NCBI GenBank assembly: GCA_947625155.1 | Contig: CANQNG010000005.1 | Span: 54,830-118,829, forward strand | Source of the DNA: an uncultured Clostridia bacterium | GTDB taxonomy: Bacteria; Bacillota; Clostridia; Oscillospirales; Ruminococcaceae | Direction: 5' to 3' | DNA length: 64,000 bases | In this document: positions 49,612 to 58,611 of the stretch, in pieces | Layout: each line of letters opens with the position of its first letter | How positions within the stretch are numbered: position 1 is the stretch's first letter | Notes under the pieces: model-generated | What the model was told of the DNA's origin: nothing | Database searches by the model: none | The model's input: only the letters and a program-made list of their open reading frames with translations | Position numbers and translations under genes: made by a program

Positions 49612-51015
49612 TCAGAATCTCCAGTAGAGAAATGCCTTCGTGGTGGAATCCACCAGCAGGATGCTGCTCACGACCAGAAGCACTGCACAGACGACAGTGC
49701 CGGCAACAGAAAGCGGCGCACGCATCACGGGCGCTTTTTCCTCGATCAGCTTCGGGAGTTTCAGCAGCGGGAACGTGCAGAGGATAGCTGCAATGATCAG
49801 GTACAGATTATTATACAGGGAGATCTGCTCTGCCACGCTGAAAAAGCCATTGGGGTTGAAGAATGTCAGGTTCCGGAAGAACAAGCCGAGCTGCTTGACA
49901 TCCTCGAAATAGAAGATGCCGAAGCCGATGATGATCACGAGCTTATTATAGATGTGCCGCAGCACAAGGGGGATCTTCCGCATTTTTTTCTTGCCGATCT
50001 TTGTCTCCAGCAAAATAAATGCGCCGTAGTACACGCCCCAGAGTATGTAGTTCCAGCTTGCCCCGTGCCAGATGCCCGTGCAGAGCCAGACCAGTCCCAG
50101 ACTCAGGTACTTGTTGCGGATGCCGAACACCGGAACAGGCAGCAGATAATCACGGAAGAAGCTGCCCAGCGAGATATGCCACCGCTGCCAGAATTCTGTG
50201 ATATCCTTGCACAGGTACGGGTGGTCGAAGTTTTCATCGAAGTGGAACCCGAAGATCAGCCCCAGCCCGATCGCCATATCCGAGTATCCCGAAAAATCAA
50301 AGTAAATATACATGGAGTAGAGGATGATACCATACCAAGTCCCCAGAACGGACAGCCCGCTGATATTATCCCCCAAAAAGGTATCGACAACACGGAACAG
50401 CTGATCGGCAAGGATCACTTTTTTTGCCAGACCGGTCACGAATCGTGTCAGCCCCCTGCTCAGGTCGCTGAGGGTCGTGGTACGTTCTGTGATCTCCTTG
50501 GAAATGGTGCTGTACCGGACGATCGGTCCTGCGATGAGCTGCGGGAACAGCGCCACATACAGCAGAAACCAGAACGGGTTTGTCTGCGCCTCCACCTTTT
50601 CCCAGTAGACATCAATGACATAGGACATCACTTGGAACGTGTAGAAGCTGATACCGATCATCTGCACGATGCCGGGGTCGGGGATGTGCGCCCCGAAAAT
50701 GGCATTGATGTTTTCGATCAGGAAGCCGCTGTACTTGAACACCACGATCATGCCGAGGTTGAAGATCAGGCTGACCGTCAGCGCCAGCTTGCGGAGCGGT
50801 TCTTTCCCGGTTTTCCCGATCAGCAGACCGCAGAGATAGTTGACCAGCGCACTCAGCAGCAGGTATTTGATGCGTGTCGGTTCTCCCCATGCATAGAACA
50901 GCAGGGAGAATACGATCAGGACAGCATTGCGTGTCCATATTTTTTTACAAGCTGCATAACACAGCAGACAGAGCGGCAGAAAGCCGTACAGGAATATTAA
51001 ACTTGAAAAAACCAT
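49612..51015 (-). CDS. MBOAT-family O-acyltransferase (AlgI/DltB-like)
   Basis: A 467-aa membrane protein with about 11 helices. The MBOAT signatures are YFDFSGYSDMAIGLG, FWQRWHISLGSFFRDYLL and the catalytic His in LVWLCTGIWHGASWNYILWG (about 317). Enzymes of this type pass acyl groups across the membrane to extracellular polysaccharide or teichoic acid. It is the first gene of an operon that also encodes a DHHW protein, an FkbH-like loader and an ACP, so its donor is probably an ACP-bound acyl group rather than acetyl-CoA. Confidence 0.93.
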   Translation of the reverse strand: MVFSSLIFLYGFLPLCLLCYAACKKIWTRNAVLIVFSLLFYAWGEPTRIKYLLLSALVNYLCGLLIGKTGKEPLRKLALTVSLIFNLGMIVVFKYSGFLIENINAIFGAHIPDPGIVQMIGISFYTFQVMSYVIDVYWEKVEAQTNPFWFLLYVALFPQLIAGPIVRYSTISKEITERTTTLSDLSRGLTRFVTGLAKKVILADQLFRVVDTFLGDNISGLSVLGTWYGIILYSMYIYFDFSGYSDMAIGLGLIFGFHFDENFDHPYLCKDITEFWQRWHISLGSFFRDYLLPVPVFGIRNKYLSLGLVWLCTGIWHGASWNYILWGVYYGAFILLETKIGKKKMRKIPLVLRHIYNKLVIIIGFGIFYFEDVKQLGLFFRNLTFFNPNGFFSVAEQISLYNNLYLIIAAILCTFPLLKLPKLIEEKAPVMRAPLSVAGTVVCAVLLVVSSILLVDSTTKAFLYWRF

Positions 51016-51163
51016 GAATTTGTTGCCTCAATTTATCTTTCTATTTTTTAGAGGGTCTCAAAAAGGCATAATTTTTCCAATAAAACCCATTTTTGTATAT
51101 ATTTGTGCAGGTTTTAACGAAAAATTTACGTCAACTGCAATTTGCGGCAGTTGAACACCCTCT
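51016..51163 (-). promoter_or_regulatory. Long AT-rich 5' leader of the MBOAT operon with hairpin
   Basis: About 150 transcribed bases precede the MBOAT start. TCAACTGC (51131-51138) and GCAGTTGA (51147-51154) form a perfect 8-bp hairpin near the 5' end, and GAGGGT / ACCCTC segments may close a longer pairing. No known riboswitch class was recognised. Confidence 0.5.
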
Positions 51164-51169
51164 ATGAAT

Positions 51170-51198
51170 ATTGTACACCATTCTGTTTTTTTCTGCAA
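51170..51198 (-). promoter_or_regulatory. Promoter of the MBOAT-DHHW-FkbH-ACP operon
   Basis: TTGCAG (51193-51198), 17 bases, TACAAT (51170-51175) on the minus strand. Confidence 0.8.
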
Positions 51199-51265
51199 TA
51201 GGTAAATACAAACTTCAAAAAAATCAGCGTTTTTCACAAAAAGGCGGAAGAAAAAGTAACATTAT

Positions 51266-52537
51266 TCACAAGTTCGACAATGTTCCCGAAACATAGCCAA
51301 AAAGCAGCTCTGCGGCAAATTCCAGCTCCGTGACATGGAAATTTTTGTCATTGCTGTAGAGATAGTAGCAGCAGTTCTGTGTGGAGAGGACAAGGCAAGC
51401 CCCCTTGCCCCGGTAGTTGTATTCCGTCTGTGCAGATGCCAGCAGCCGGGAGGGGATATGCAGGGGGAACGTATCTACAGCCCCTGCCGGAACGCTGTCC
51501 GGTGTCAAGGTAAAACCGCTTCGGTCATGGGTCAGCATCCCATCACCCATGGGGATGAAGCCTTTTTCATTCGGGAGCGCTTCGATGCGGACACGCACCC
51601 GCAGCCCATAGTGCCCGGCAGCGATCTCGGCTCTCGTTTCCGCACGTTCCCAGCGGTACCAGTCCGGAATGTCCACAGCACAGCCGTCCGCCGCAAGAAG
51701 CTGCCCGTTCTCCTGCAATTCCCAGCGTTCCCCGCAAGCCCGGCAAAACAGAAAAGTTCCCTCGCTGTCCATGCTGCCTTTTGCATGGCAGTTCCGGCAG
51801 CGGTACAGCGGCAGATGCAGCCCCTCTGCCCGGTGTGCACCGCCGATACGGATGCTGTTCTCCCGCTGATAGGCGTATTCATCGTATTGCAGGCGCTGTT
51901 CGATCTCTGCCTGCATGACGGCAGGGGAGAGCGTCCGCACCTGTTCCTCGGTGTAAAGCAGTTCCAGCCTTGCCCGCAGCGGCACTTTCCGGGCGTGTGC
52001 CTCGTCCCAGAACGGGTTTTTCAGGTAGCTGCCGTGCATCGTGAGCAGCATGACCGGAACGCCCAGCACTTTTGCCAGCCTGCCGAGGTCGTCGGGCAGT
52101 ACGGAAGTGATGCCCGCATCACAATGTCTGGATTCCGGGAAAAGAACGACCGGCTGCCGCAGCGTGAACAGGGCATAGCGGATGTTGTTCATCACGGAAA
52201 TATCAGGCACATACCGCCGTTTCCCGATACAGCCGCCATACCGGTAGAGCATTTTCCCGTAATTGGCAAATCCCTCTATATCGGACACATAATTCGCCCT
52301 ATGCGGAAACAGGGCAAGCGGTGCAAGAAAATAGTCCGAAGGTCCCTGATGTGTGGCAAGCACCAGAAACGGCGGTCTTATGCCCTTCATGCCGACCCGT
52401 TCGATCGTTAGCCCGTCCTTTGCCGTGAGCAGCCATGACACGCCCCACAGCAGCGGCAGCAGCAGGGGATGCTGCTTCACGGGCTTTTCCGTCATGGCAA
52501 AGGGGGTGAAGTCCCCCTTGCAGTCATTCAGTCCCAT
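51266..52537 (-). CDS. PlsC-like acyltransferase with inserted zinc ribbon
   Basis: A 423-aa protein. The first 200 residues resemble lysophosphatidate-type acyltransferases: the HX4D motif as LATHQGPSDYF (about 62-72) and a substrate-binding VVLFPESRH (about 128-136). At about 240-265 there is a zinc ribbon (CRNC ... CRAC), followed by a beta-rich C-terminal domain (about 290-423) that I do not recognise. It is thus not a simple PlsC; it may be an acyltransferase with a sensing or binding module. The ATG has GGAGG. A terminator-like hairpin separates it from xth. Confidence 0.82.
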   Translation of the reverse strand: MGLNDCKGDFTPFAMTEKPVKQHPLLLPLLWGVSWLLTAKDGLTIERVGMKGIRPPFLVLATHQGPSDYFLAPLALFPHRANYVSDIEGFANYGKMLYRYGGCIGKRRYVPDISVMNNIRYALFTLRQPVVLFPESRHCDAGITSVLPDDLGRLAKVLGVPVMLLTMHGSYLKNPFWDEAHARKVPLRARLELLYTEEQVRTLSPAVMQAEIEQRLQYDEYAYQRENSIRIGGAHRAEGLHLPLYRCRNCHAKGSMDSEGTFLFCRACGERWELQENGQLLAADGCAVDIPDWYRWERAETRAEIAAGHYGLRVRVRIEALPNEKGFIPMGDGMLTHDRSGFTLTPDSVPAGAVDTFPLHIPSRLLASAQTEYNYRGKGACLVLSTQNCCYYLYSNDKNFHVTELEFAAELLFGYVSGTLSNL

Positions 52538-52554
52538 GGTATCCTCCTAAAAGG

Positions 52555-52577
52555 AAAGCACGGATGTTCCGTGCTTT
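52555..52577 (-). terminator. Probable terminator between xth and the PlsC-like gene
   Basis: AAAGCACGGA and TCCGTGCTTT form a perfect 10-bp stem with a 3-base loop; CCTTTT follows on the minus strand. The T tract is interrupted, so read-through into the PlsC-like gene is possible. Confidence 0.65.
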
Positions 52578-52581
52578 TCGC

Positions 52582-53331
52582 TTATATGTCGATCTCCAGC
52601 CCGACCGGGCAGTGATCGCTGCCCTGAATTTCCGGGTAGATCTCTGCCGCCCTGATCTTGTCGGCAATACGATTAGACACGAGGAAATAGTCGATGCGCC
52701 AGCCGACATTCTTTTCCCGTGCTTTTCCCATGTACGACCACCATGTATAGGCATCCCGGCGGTCGGGGTAGAGATAGCGGAACGTGTCTGTAAATCCCGC
52801 TTTCAGCAGCTCCCCGAATTTTCCCCGCTCCTCGTCGGAGAAGCCGGCATTGCCGGCGTTGGACTTCGGGTTGCGCAGGTCGATCTCCTGATGGGCAACA
52901 TTCAGGTCGCCGCAGAGGATGATCGGTTTGTCCTTGTCCAGTTCCATGAGGAACGCCCGCAGATCGTCCTCCCACTGCATCCGGTAGTCAATGCGTGTCA
53001 GTCCACGCTGTGCATTGGGGACATAGAGATCCACCAGCCGGAATGTCTCGTATTCGGCAATGATCGCCCGTCCCTCGTCCGTGTGTCCCTGAAAATTGAA
53101 CGTCACTTGCAGCGGTGTGGTTTTCGTGAACAGTGCCGTACCGGAGTAGCCTTTCTTCACGGCACTGTTGAAATACTGCTCCCACCCGTCAAATCGGGTC
53201 GTGACCTGTTCGGGCTGCATTTTGGTCTCCTGAATGCAGAACATATCCGCATCGAGTTTCCGGAACTGCTCCTCAAAGCCCTTGTTCAGGCAAGCCCGGA
53301 AACCGTTGACGTTCCATGAGATCAGCTTCAT
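52582..53331 (-). CDS. xth: Exodeoxyribonuclease III (AP endonuclease)
   Basis: A 249-aa base-excision-repair enzyme of the exonuclease-endonuclease-phosphatase fold. MKLISWNVNGFRACL, FCIQETKMQPEQ (metal-binding Glu), LCGDLNVAHQEIDL (catalytic Asp-Asn) and the C-terminal WRIDYFLVS ... GSDHCPVGLEI (catalytic His) are all present. Length is normal. The start overlaps the stop of the 62-aa gene (ATGA), so translation is coupled. Confidence 0.97.
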   Translation of the reverse strand: MKLISWNVNGFRACLNKGFEEQFRKLDADMFCIQETKMQPEQVTTRFDGWEQYFNSAVKKGYSGTALFTKTTPLQVTFNFQGHTDEGRAIIAEYETFRLVDLYVPNAQRGLTRIDYRMQWEDDLRAFLMELDKDKPIILCGDLNVAHQEIDLRNPKSNAGNAGFSDEERGKFGELLKAGFTDTFRYLYPDRRDAYTWWSYMGKAREKNVGWRIDYFLVSNRIADKIRAAEIYPEIQGSDHCPVGLEIDI

Positions 53332-53516
53332 CCTGCATCATCCTCCATGACAATGACCGTGCAGCAGTTCGTGGAAATGGCATACAGGAGCTTTCCGTTC
53401 CTGTCCTTGATCGAGATCGTATTATTTTCTGTCTCCATGCACACATCTTCAAAATGCCATTCCTGTGTGCAGTCAAATTTGCTGTTGTACGCATAGAGTG
53501 CATAATTTCCGTACAT
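53328..53516 (-). CDS. Small protein of unknown function, 62 aa
   Basis: I do not recognise this protein. It starts at an ATG with AAGGAG seven bases upstream, lies 11 bases after the M18 peptidase gene and overlaps xth by 4 bases, so it is very probably translated. The product is a beta-rich 62-aa chain (YGNYALYAYNSKFDCTQEWH..., ISIKDRNGKLLYAISTNC) with three Cys and no signal or membrane segment. Confidence 0.75.
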   Translation of the reverse strand: MYGNYALYAYNSKFDCTQEWHFEDVCMETENNTISIKDRNGKLLYAISTNCCTVIVMEDDAG

Positions 53517-53527
53517 AGGCGCTCCTT

Positions 53528-54931
53528 TCAGGCTTCGAGGAATACTTTGAAAGCCCGGTAAGCGGCATAGACATCCGTCTTTGCGACCAGTTCAAAGGGG
53601 GCGTGCATGGAAAGCACCGGGACACCGATGTCAATGGTATCAATGTCTAAATTGGCAATATAGGCAGCCACCGTGCCGCCGCCGCCAATATCGACCTTGC
53701 CGAGTTCTCCGGTCTGCCAGATCACGTCCCCGGCATCGAGGATACGGCGCACTTCACCGACATACTCCGCCGAAGCATCCGATGTGCCCGATTTGCCCCG
53801 TGCGCCCGTGAACTTTGTCACGCACACGCCGTGGTTGAGGTAGGCGCAGTTGTTTTTCTCCAGTACATCGGAGAATGTCGGGTCGAATCCGGCATTTACG
53901 TCCGCAGAAAGGCATTTGGATGCCCGCATCACTGCCCTGCCGTTTGCCCCGAAGCAGTCCGCCAGATCGTAGAGGAAGTATTTCAGGTAAGAGGAGCGCA
54001 GCCCCGTGTTGCCGTCACTGCCCGTTTCCTCCTTGTCGGTCAGGATGACGACGCTCGTATGCACCGGGGCAGGGGTATCGAGAGAAGCCATGAAAGCCGG
54101 ATAAGCGCACACCCTGTCATCATGCCCGTAAGCCCCGATCAAGCTCCGGTCAAAGCCGACATCCGCAGCCCGGAATGCCGGAACGGCTTCCAGTTCGGCG
54201 GAGATGAAATCCGCATCCGTGATACCGTATTTTTCGTTGAGGATCTGCATCAGTCGGAGCTTTACAAGCTCGCTGCCCTTGTCCGTCCGGAACGGCATAG
54301 AGCCGATGACGATGTTCAGCTCCTCGCCCTTGATGCCGTTGGCAAGGGTGCGCTTCATTTGTTCTCCGGCAAGGTGCGGCAGCAGGTCGGTGATGCAGAA
54401 TACCGGATCTCCGGCATCCTCACCGATACGGACTTCCACGGAAGTGCCGTCCTTGCGGATGACCACACCGTGCAGGGAAAGCGGCATCGCCGTCCACTGA
54501 TACTTCTTGATACCGCCGTAATAATGCGTCTTGAAGAACCCGATCTCGTTGTCCTCGTAGAGCGGGTGCTGCTTGAGGTCGAGGCGGGGGGAGTCGATGT
54601 GTGCAGCGCAGAGCCTTACCCCGTCCGTAATGGGTGCTGTGCCGATCGTTGCCAAAATAACAGATTTCCGGCGGTTGTTGAGATAGACCTTGTCGCCTGC
54701 CTTCAGTGTCATGCCGGGCGTAAAGGGCACATAGCCCTTCGCTTCGAGCTGCTTGGTAAAGAAAGCAGCCGCTTCCCGTTCCGTTTTGCAGCAATTCAGG
54801 AATGCCGTATAGCCGTCGCAGAATGCGCCGCAGGCAGCCAGTGCCTCCTCCGACATACGTAGTCCGGCGTGCTTGTTTTCCGGGAACAGCTGCTCCCGGA
54901 GTACCTGTGCTTCGTTCTTCTCATTTTCCAT
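53528..54931 (-). CDS. M18-family aspartyl aminopeptidase
   Basis: A cytosolic two-metal aminopeptidase of 467 aa that removes acidic N-terminal residues. The metal ligands and catalytic residues are in CAAHIDSPRLDLKQ (about 88-101), ILTDKEETGSDGNTG (about 299-313), AYGHDDRVCAYPAF and PVLSMHAPFELVAKTDVY near the end. The ATG at 54931 is preferred to a GTG 12 bases upstream because AAAGGTGG then has normal spacing. It is part of the prfA-tsaC-coaE operon. Confidence 0.95.
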   Translation of the reverse strand: MENEKNEAQVLREQLFPENKHAGLRMSEEALAACGAFCDGYTAFLNCCKTEREAAAFFTKQLEAKGYVPFTPGMTLKAGDKVYLNNRRKSVILATIGTAPITDGVRLCAAHIDSPRLDLKQHPLYEDNEIGFFKTHYYGGIKKYQWTAMPLSLHGVVIRKDGTSVEVRIGEDAGDPVFCITDLLPHLAGEQMKRTLANGIKGEELNIVIGSMPFRTDKGSELVKLRLMQILNEKYGITDADFISAELEAVPAFRAADVGFDRSLIGAYGHDDRVCAYPAFMASLDTPAPVHTSVVILTDKEETGSDGNTGLRSSYLKYFLYDLADCFGANGRAVMRASKCLSADVNAGFDPTFSDVLEKNNCAYLNHGVCVTKFTGARGKSGTSDASAEYVGEVRRILDAGDVIWQTGELGKVDIGGGGTVAAYIANLDIDTIDIGVPVLSMHAPFELVAKTDVYAAYRAFKVFLEA

Positions 54932-54955
54932 GTGAAATTCCACCTTTCAGAAATG

Positions 54956-55582
54956 TCAGCCGCATACGGCTGCTGTATAGTATGCCTTGATCTTGTCCGC
55001 TACTTCCCTTGACAGGGCGCAGAGTGCTGTCTGGTCGGTATTGTTGCGGATCAGGTAGTCGGAATGCTCCACAAAGAAGCTTTCCGGCAGCTGTGCGCCC
55101 ATTCGCTCCCGTGCTGCCTGTTCCGTCAGGCTGTCCCGCTGCATGATACGCTGCAGGCGCAGCGGTGCATCTGCCAGCACCGAAATGATCAGGTCGCAGA
55201 GATCCGATGCCCTGCTTTCAAAGAGGGTCGGCGCATCCAGCAGGATCAGCCGTTTCCCCTCATCCCGGAATCGGTCGATGCGGGCAACGATCTCCTCCGT
55301 AATGAACGGGTGGCAGATACTGTTGAGGCTTTCGAGCTTCTGTTTGTTGGTAAAAGCGATCTTTGCCAGTGCCTTTCTGTTGAGCGAACCGTCCGCATCC
55401 CGGATCTCCTCGCCGAAGAAATCGAACAGTTCCGCCAGACAGGGCATGCCCGGCTGTGTGACATAGCGTGAGATCTGGTCGGCATCGATGAGCGCAAAGC
55501 CCTGCTCGGCAAAGATAGCAGATACCGTGCTTTTTCCAGCTCCGGTCTGTCCGGTCAGCCCGACAATGACTGCATGGCTCAT
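54956..55582 (-). CDS. coaE: Dephospho-CoA kinase
   Basis: Last step of coenzyme A synthesis (ATP-dependent 3'-phosphorylation). A 208-aa P-loop kinase with GLTGQTGAGKSTVS at 8-21, DADQISRYVTQPG and LLDAPTLFESR. The start overlaps the tsaC stop by 4 bases. CoA is also the source of the phosphopantetheine on the ACP of the neighbouring operon. Confidence 0.96.
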   Translation of the reverse strand: MSHAVIVGLTGQTGAGKSTVSAIFAEQGFALIDADQISRYVTQPGMPCLAELFDFFGEEIRDADGSLNRKALAKIAFTNKQKLESLNSICHPFITEEIVARIDRFRDEGKRLILLDAPTLFESRASDLCDLIISVLADAPLRLQRIMQRDSLTEQAARERMGAQLPESFFVEHSDYLIRNNTDQTALCALSREVADKIKAYYTAAVCG

Positions 55583-56595
55583 ACCGTGATCACCTCGAAT
55601 CCTGCCGCCCGCATCAGACGGTTGTATACGGAAAGTCCTGCGCCCGTCTGACCGGGCATCCTGACGTAGACGGTCTTTGCCCCTGCTGCATCCAGTTCCC
55701 GGAACCGCAGGAACAGATAATGCGCCTGTGTTTTCCCGTCATCGCCGTAGCGCATGGACGGAACGCCGGGCACTTCGGGGTCAGAATCGAACAGCAGACA
55801 CCAGCAGCCTTTCTCCGCATGTGCCTGCACCCAGTCCGAAAATGCCGCATGATCCGGTGCATCCACCGGGAGGATCTTGGCTTTCGGGGCGTAGTGCTTA
55901 TATTTCATGCCGGGCGAAGCAGCTTTCACATCGGGTGCAAGCTGCTTGTATACGGCTTCATCGATATAGACCTGCTTGGCATAGGGTCTCAAGTCTTCTG
56001 CTGAGATCAGACCCGGACGCAGCAGGTGGATCGTCTCCGCATCATCCAAGCAGATGACCGTGGACTCCACACCGCCCTCACAGATCCCCCCGTCCAGTAC
56101 GGCGGAGATCCTGCCTTTCATGTCGTCCATCACATGTGCGGCAGTGGTAGGGCTTGGCTTGCCGGAACGGTTGGCAGAGGGGGCAGCGATCGGACAGCCG
56201 GAACGCTGGATGAGCGCCCTTGCCGCTGGATGTGCCGGCATCCGGATACCGACCGTCTGTAAGCCGCCGGACGTGACAAGCGGTACAGATCTGTGCTTCG
56301 GCAGCACGATCGTCAGCGGTCCGGGCCAGAACCGCTGCGCCAGCCGGAGCGCTATGTCCGGCAGTTCCGCCGCAAGATTCGCCAGCATGGCGATATTGCT
56401 GATGTGGACGATCAGGGGGTTGTCTGCCGGTCTGCCCTTGGCAGCAAAGATCGAGCGCACCGCATCTTCATCGAGTGCATTCGCCCCGAGCCCGTAGACG
56501 GTCTCGGTCGGGAATGCCACGAGCTGCCCCGCCTGTATCAGGTCGGCAGCCCTGCGGATGTCAGCGGGATCGTCGTGTAAGAGCAATGTCCTCAT
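55579..56595 (-). CDS. tsaC: L-threonylcarbamoyladenylate synthase (Sua5/YwlC type)
   Basis: Makes threonylcarbamoyl-AMP for the t6A modification of ANN-decoding tRNAs. The YrdC domain (1-205) has [30 protein letters not shown] and [13 protein letters not shown]-terminal Sua5 domain (about 235-338) is present, so this is the long form of 338 aa. It overlaps both prfA and coaE by 4 bases. Confidence 0.96.
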   Translation of the reverse strand: MRTLLLHDDPADIRRAADLIQAGQLVAFPTETVYGLGANALDEDAVRSIFAAKGRPADNPLIVHISNIAMLANLAAELPDIALRLAQRFWPGPLTIVLPKHRSVPLVTSGGLQTVGIRMPAHPAARALIQRSGCPIAAPSANRSGKPSPTTAAHVMDDMKGRISAVLDGGICEGGVESTVICLDDAETIHLLRPGLISAEDLRPYAKQVYIDEAVYKQLAPDVKAASPGMKYKHYAPKAKILPVDAPDHAAFSDWVQAHAEKGCWCLLFDSDPEVPGVPSMRYGDDGKTQAHYLFLRFRELDAAGAKTVYVRMPGQTGAGLSVYNRLMRAAGFEVITV

Positions 56596-57659
56596 GCTTC
56601 CTGCCCTGCCAGTCTTGCCGCCTGATCGGCAGTGGCAAGGGCATCCACGATCTCGTCCAATGCCCCGTTCATGACCGCCTCGAGCCGATAGATCGTCAGC
56701 CCGATGCGGTGATCGGTCAGCCGCCCCTGCGGGAAATTATAGGTGCGTATCTTTTCTGCCCGGTCGCCCGTCCCGACCTGCGAACGCCGTTCAGAGGCGA
56801 CCTTGTCGCTCTGCGCCTGCTGCATGGATCCGAGCAGACGGGAGCGCAGTACCTTCATTGCCTTGTCACGGTTCTTGTGCTGGCTGCGTTCGTCCTGACA
56901 TTCGACCACCATGCCGGTCGGCAGGTGGGTGATGCGCACGGCGGATTCGGTCTTGTTGATATGCTGTCCGCCCGCACCGCTGGAACGGAATACGTCAATT
57001 TTCAGGTCAGTGGGGTCGATGTGCAGTTCCACTTCTTCCGCTTCCGGCAGAACGGCAACGGTCACGGTCGAGGTCTGTATGCGCCCCTGCGATTCGGTCT
57101 CGGGGACACGCTGGACACGGTGTACGCCGCTTTCGTATTTCAGGCGGGAATAGGCAGCCTCCCCCTCGATGGAAAAGCAGATCTCCTTAAAGCCCCCCAG
57201 TTCTGTCGGGGAGGCACTGATGATCTCCGTCCGCCAGCGGTGCGCTTCGGCGTACATCGAATACATCCGATACAGCGAATTGGCAAAGAGAGCAGCTTCC
57301 TCACCGCCTGCGCCTGCCCGCAGTTCCATGACGACACTTTTGTCATCATCCGGGTCTTTCGGGAGCAGGAGGACTTTCAGCTCCTGTTCCCGTTCTGTCA
57401 GGGCAGCATTGGCTTCGGCAAGCTGGTACTGTGCCATTTCTTTCAGTTCCGCATCCTCCTCGCCGAGCAGTGCTTTGGCTTCTGCGGCATCGGCTTGTGC
57501 AGCACGGTATTGCCGGAACACCTCGATAATGGGTGTCAGGCTCTTGTGTTCTTTCATCAGGGCAGCATACTGTTCCCGGTCGGTGACGACCGCCGGGTCA
57601 GAGAGCCGCCGGGCGATCTCCTCAAAATGTGCTTCCATGGCAAGCAGCTTTTCAAACAT
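56592..57659 (-). CDS. prfA: Peptide chain release factor 1
   Basis: Recognises UAA and UAG stop codons and triggers peptide release. The 355-aa protein has the catalytic GGQ in [16 protein letters not shown] (about 228-243) and the codon-reading region around 180-190 (with PETE between VQRV and SQG), typical of RF1. Length is normal. It lies 2 bases after the DUF951 gene and overlaps tsaC by 4 bases. Confidence 0.97.
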   Translation of the reverse strand: MFEKLLAMEAHFEEIARRLSDPAVVTDREQYAALMKEHKSLTPIIEVFRQYRAAQADAAEAKALLGEEDAELKEMAQYQLAEANAALTEREQELKVLLLPKDPDDDKSVVMELRAGAGGEEAALFANSLYRMYSMYAEAHRWRTEIISASPTELGGFKEICFSIEGEAAYSRLKYESGVHRVQRVPETESQGRIQTSTVTVAVLPEAEEVELHIDPTDLKIDVFRSSGAGGQHINKTESAVRITHLPTGMVVECQDERSQHKNRDKAMKVLRSRLLGSMQQAQSDKVASERRSQVGTGDRAEKIRTYNFPQGRLTDHRIGLTIYRLEAVMNGALDEIVDALATADQAARLAGQEA

Positions 57660-57661
57660 AC

Positions 57662-57850
57662 TTATTCTCCATCCGGACGTGTGATCTTTTTGATACGCTT
57701 CTCTATTTTCAGGCGGGGAACTAAAAATTCCCGTCCGCAGCCCACGCAGCGCAGCCGGAAGTCCATGCCGGTGCGCAGTACGAGCATTTCCTTTGCGCCG
57801 CAGGGATGCTGTTTTTTCATCAGCAGTACATCGCCGACTCTGACATCCAT
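57662..57850 (-). CDS. DUF951 family protein
   Basis: A 62-aa basic protein: [19 protein letters not shown], then [18 protein letters not shown]. The HPCG and CxxC residues suggest a small zinc-binding beta-barrel, as expected for DUF951, a Firmicutes family often found near ribosome and chromosome genes. No function is established. It is the first gene of the prfA-tsaC-coaE-peptidase-xth operon. Confidence 0.9.
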   Translation of the reverse strand: MDVRVGDVLLMKKQHPCGAKEMLVLRTGMDFRLRCVGCGREFLVPRLKIEKRIKKITRPDGE

Positions 57851-57885
57851 GCTGTCACTCCCTTCTTCAAGGATCTATCTTTTAT

Positions 57886-57914
57886 ATTATACCGCATTTT
57901 TGCACAAAAGGCAA
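57886..57914 (-). promoter_or_regulatory. Promoter of the DUF951-prfA operon
   Basis: TTGCCT (57909-57914), 17 bases, TATAAT (57886-57891) with a TG-type extension, minus strand, 36 bases before the start codon. Confidence 0.85.
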
Positions 57915-58018
57915 CAGTCTGACTGCTTTTTTCTGATTATTTGTTGAATAATTATAAAAAAACCACCCATAACATAGACAATGCACCCAAAGCGGGCTGC
58001 AAATAAAGGAGGATATGT

Positions 58019-58390
58019 ATGACACTTTGCAGGATCTACGGGGAATTTGCTTCGGAGGAGCTGGCAGAACTGGCTGCCGGGCGGATACGGCGGAATGTCC
58101 GGGGCATCCGGCGCATCACGACCCGCCGTCTGGGGAAAGCCCTGCATCCGGCAGCCGGCAGGGAACAGTACACCATGCTGCCTGCCAATCTGCGGATGAT
58201 GAATTACGCAACGGACGTGCTGATCTCCGAAATGAGTGATGCCGGCATCCCCGAACCGAATTTCCGCCGGAGTACGGAATTGCTGATCGTCTGCGACACA
58301 CAGGCAGCCGGACGGGTCTCAGCACTGATGCAGGCAGCAGGTGCGATCGACATGCGCCGTACAGACGGGAACGGGGACAAAAACGCCTGA
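58019..58390 (+). CDS. Hypothetical protein, 123 aa
   Basis: I do not recognise the family. The product starts TLCRIYGEFASEELAELAAGRIRR and has a basic centre (RGIRRITTRRLGK) and a C-terminal alpha/beta part (ELLIVCDTQAAGRVSALMQAAGAIDM). That resembles two halves of an ACT- or BON-like small sensory fold, but not enough for a call. The ribosome site AAAGGAGG and codon usage like its neighbours make it a likely gene. It is a single gene upstream of the S1-domain gene. Confidence 0.75.
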   Translation: MTLCRIYGEFASEELAELAAGRIRRNVRGIRRITTRRLGKALHPAAGREQYTMLPANLRMMNYATDVLISEMSDAGIPEPNFRRSTELLIVCDTQAAGRVSALMQAAGAIDMRRTDGNGDKNA

Positions 58391-58428
58391 TCGCCCTATT
58401 TTTCACTAAAAAGTGACATATTGTGTAC

Positions 58429-58457
58429 TTGACAAACGCCCGGAATTGTGGTAGCAT
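58429..58457 (+). promoter_or_regulatory. Promoter of the S1-domain gene
   Basis: TTGACA (58429-58434), 17 bases, TAGCAT (58452-58457). Confidence 0.8.
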
Positions 58458-58462
58458 AATAA

Positions 58463-58611
58463 GTGGGAAACGTGATCGTCTGGATGTATAAAATCGAGTC
58501 TGCACCGCCGGTCTATTTTGCCAATGTCCGGCATAGGATGCAGTAAGACATTTCCTGAAGGGTCATGCCGCAGGAGGCGGCCCGAAACTAAGAGATCGGA
58601 GGTCAAAAGTT
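58463..58611 (+). promoter_or_regulatory. Structured 5' leader of the S1-domain gene (unknown class)
   Basis: About 150 transcribed bases separate the promoter from the start codon. CTGCA-CC-GCCGG pairs with CCGGC-ATAGGA-TGCAG around a 15-base loop, and a second hairpin GCCGC-AGGAG-GCGGC lies inside GGG...CCC shortly before the ribosome site (TCGGAGG). I do not recognise it as a known riboswitch or T-box. It could be an autoregulatory S1 site. Confidence 0.55.

Noticed and set aside
58463..58611. T-box or known riboswitch before the S1-domain gene
   Set aside because: The T-box sequence (TGGNACC) and the cores of the TPP, SAM, glycine, ZTP and c-di-GMP classes are not visible.
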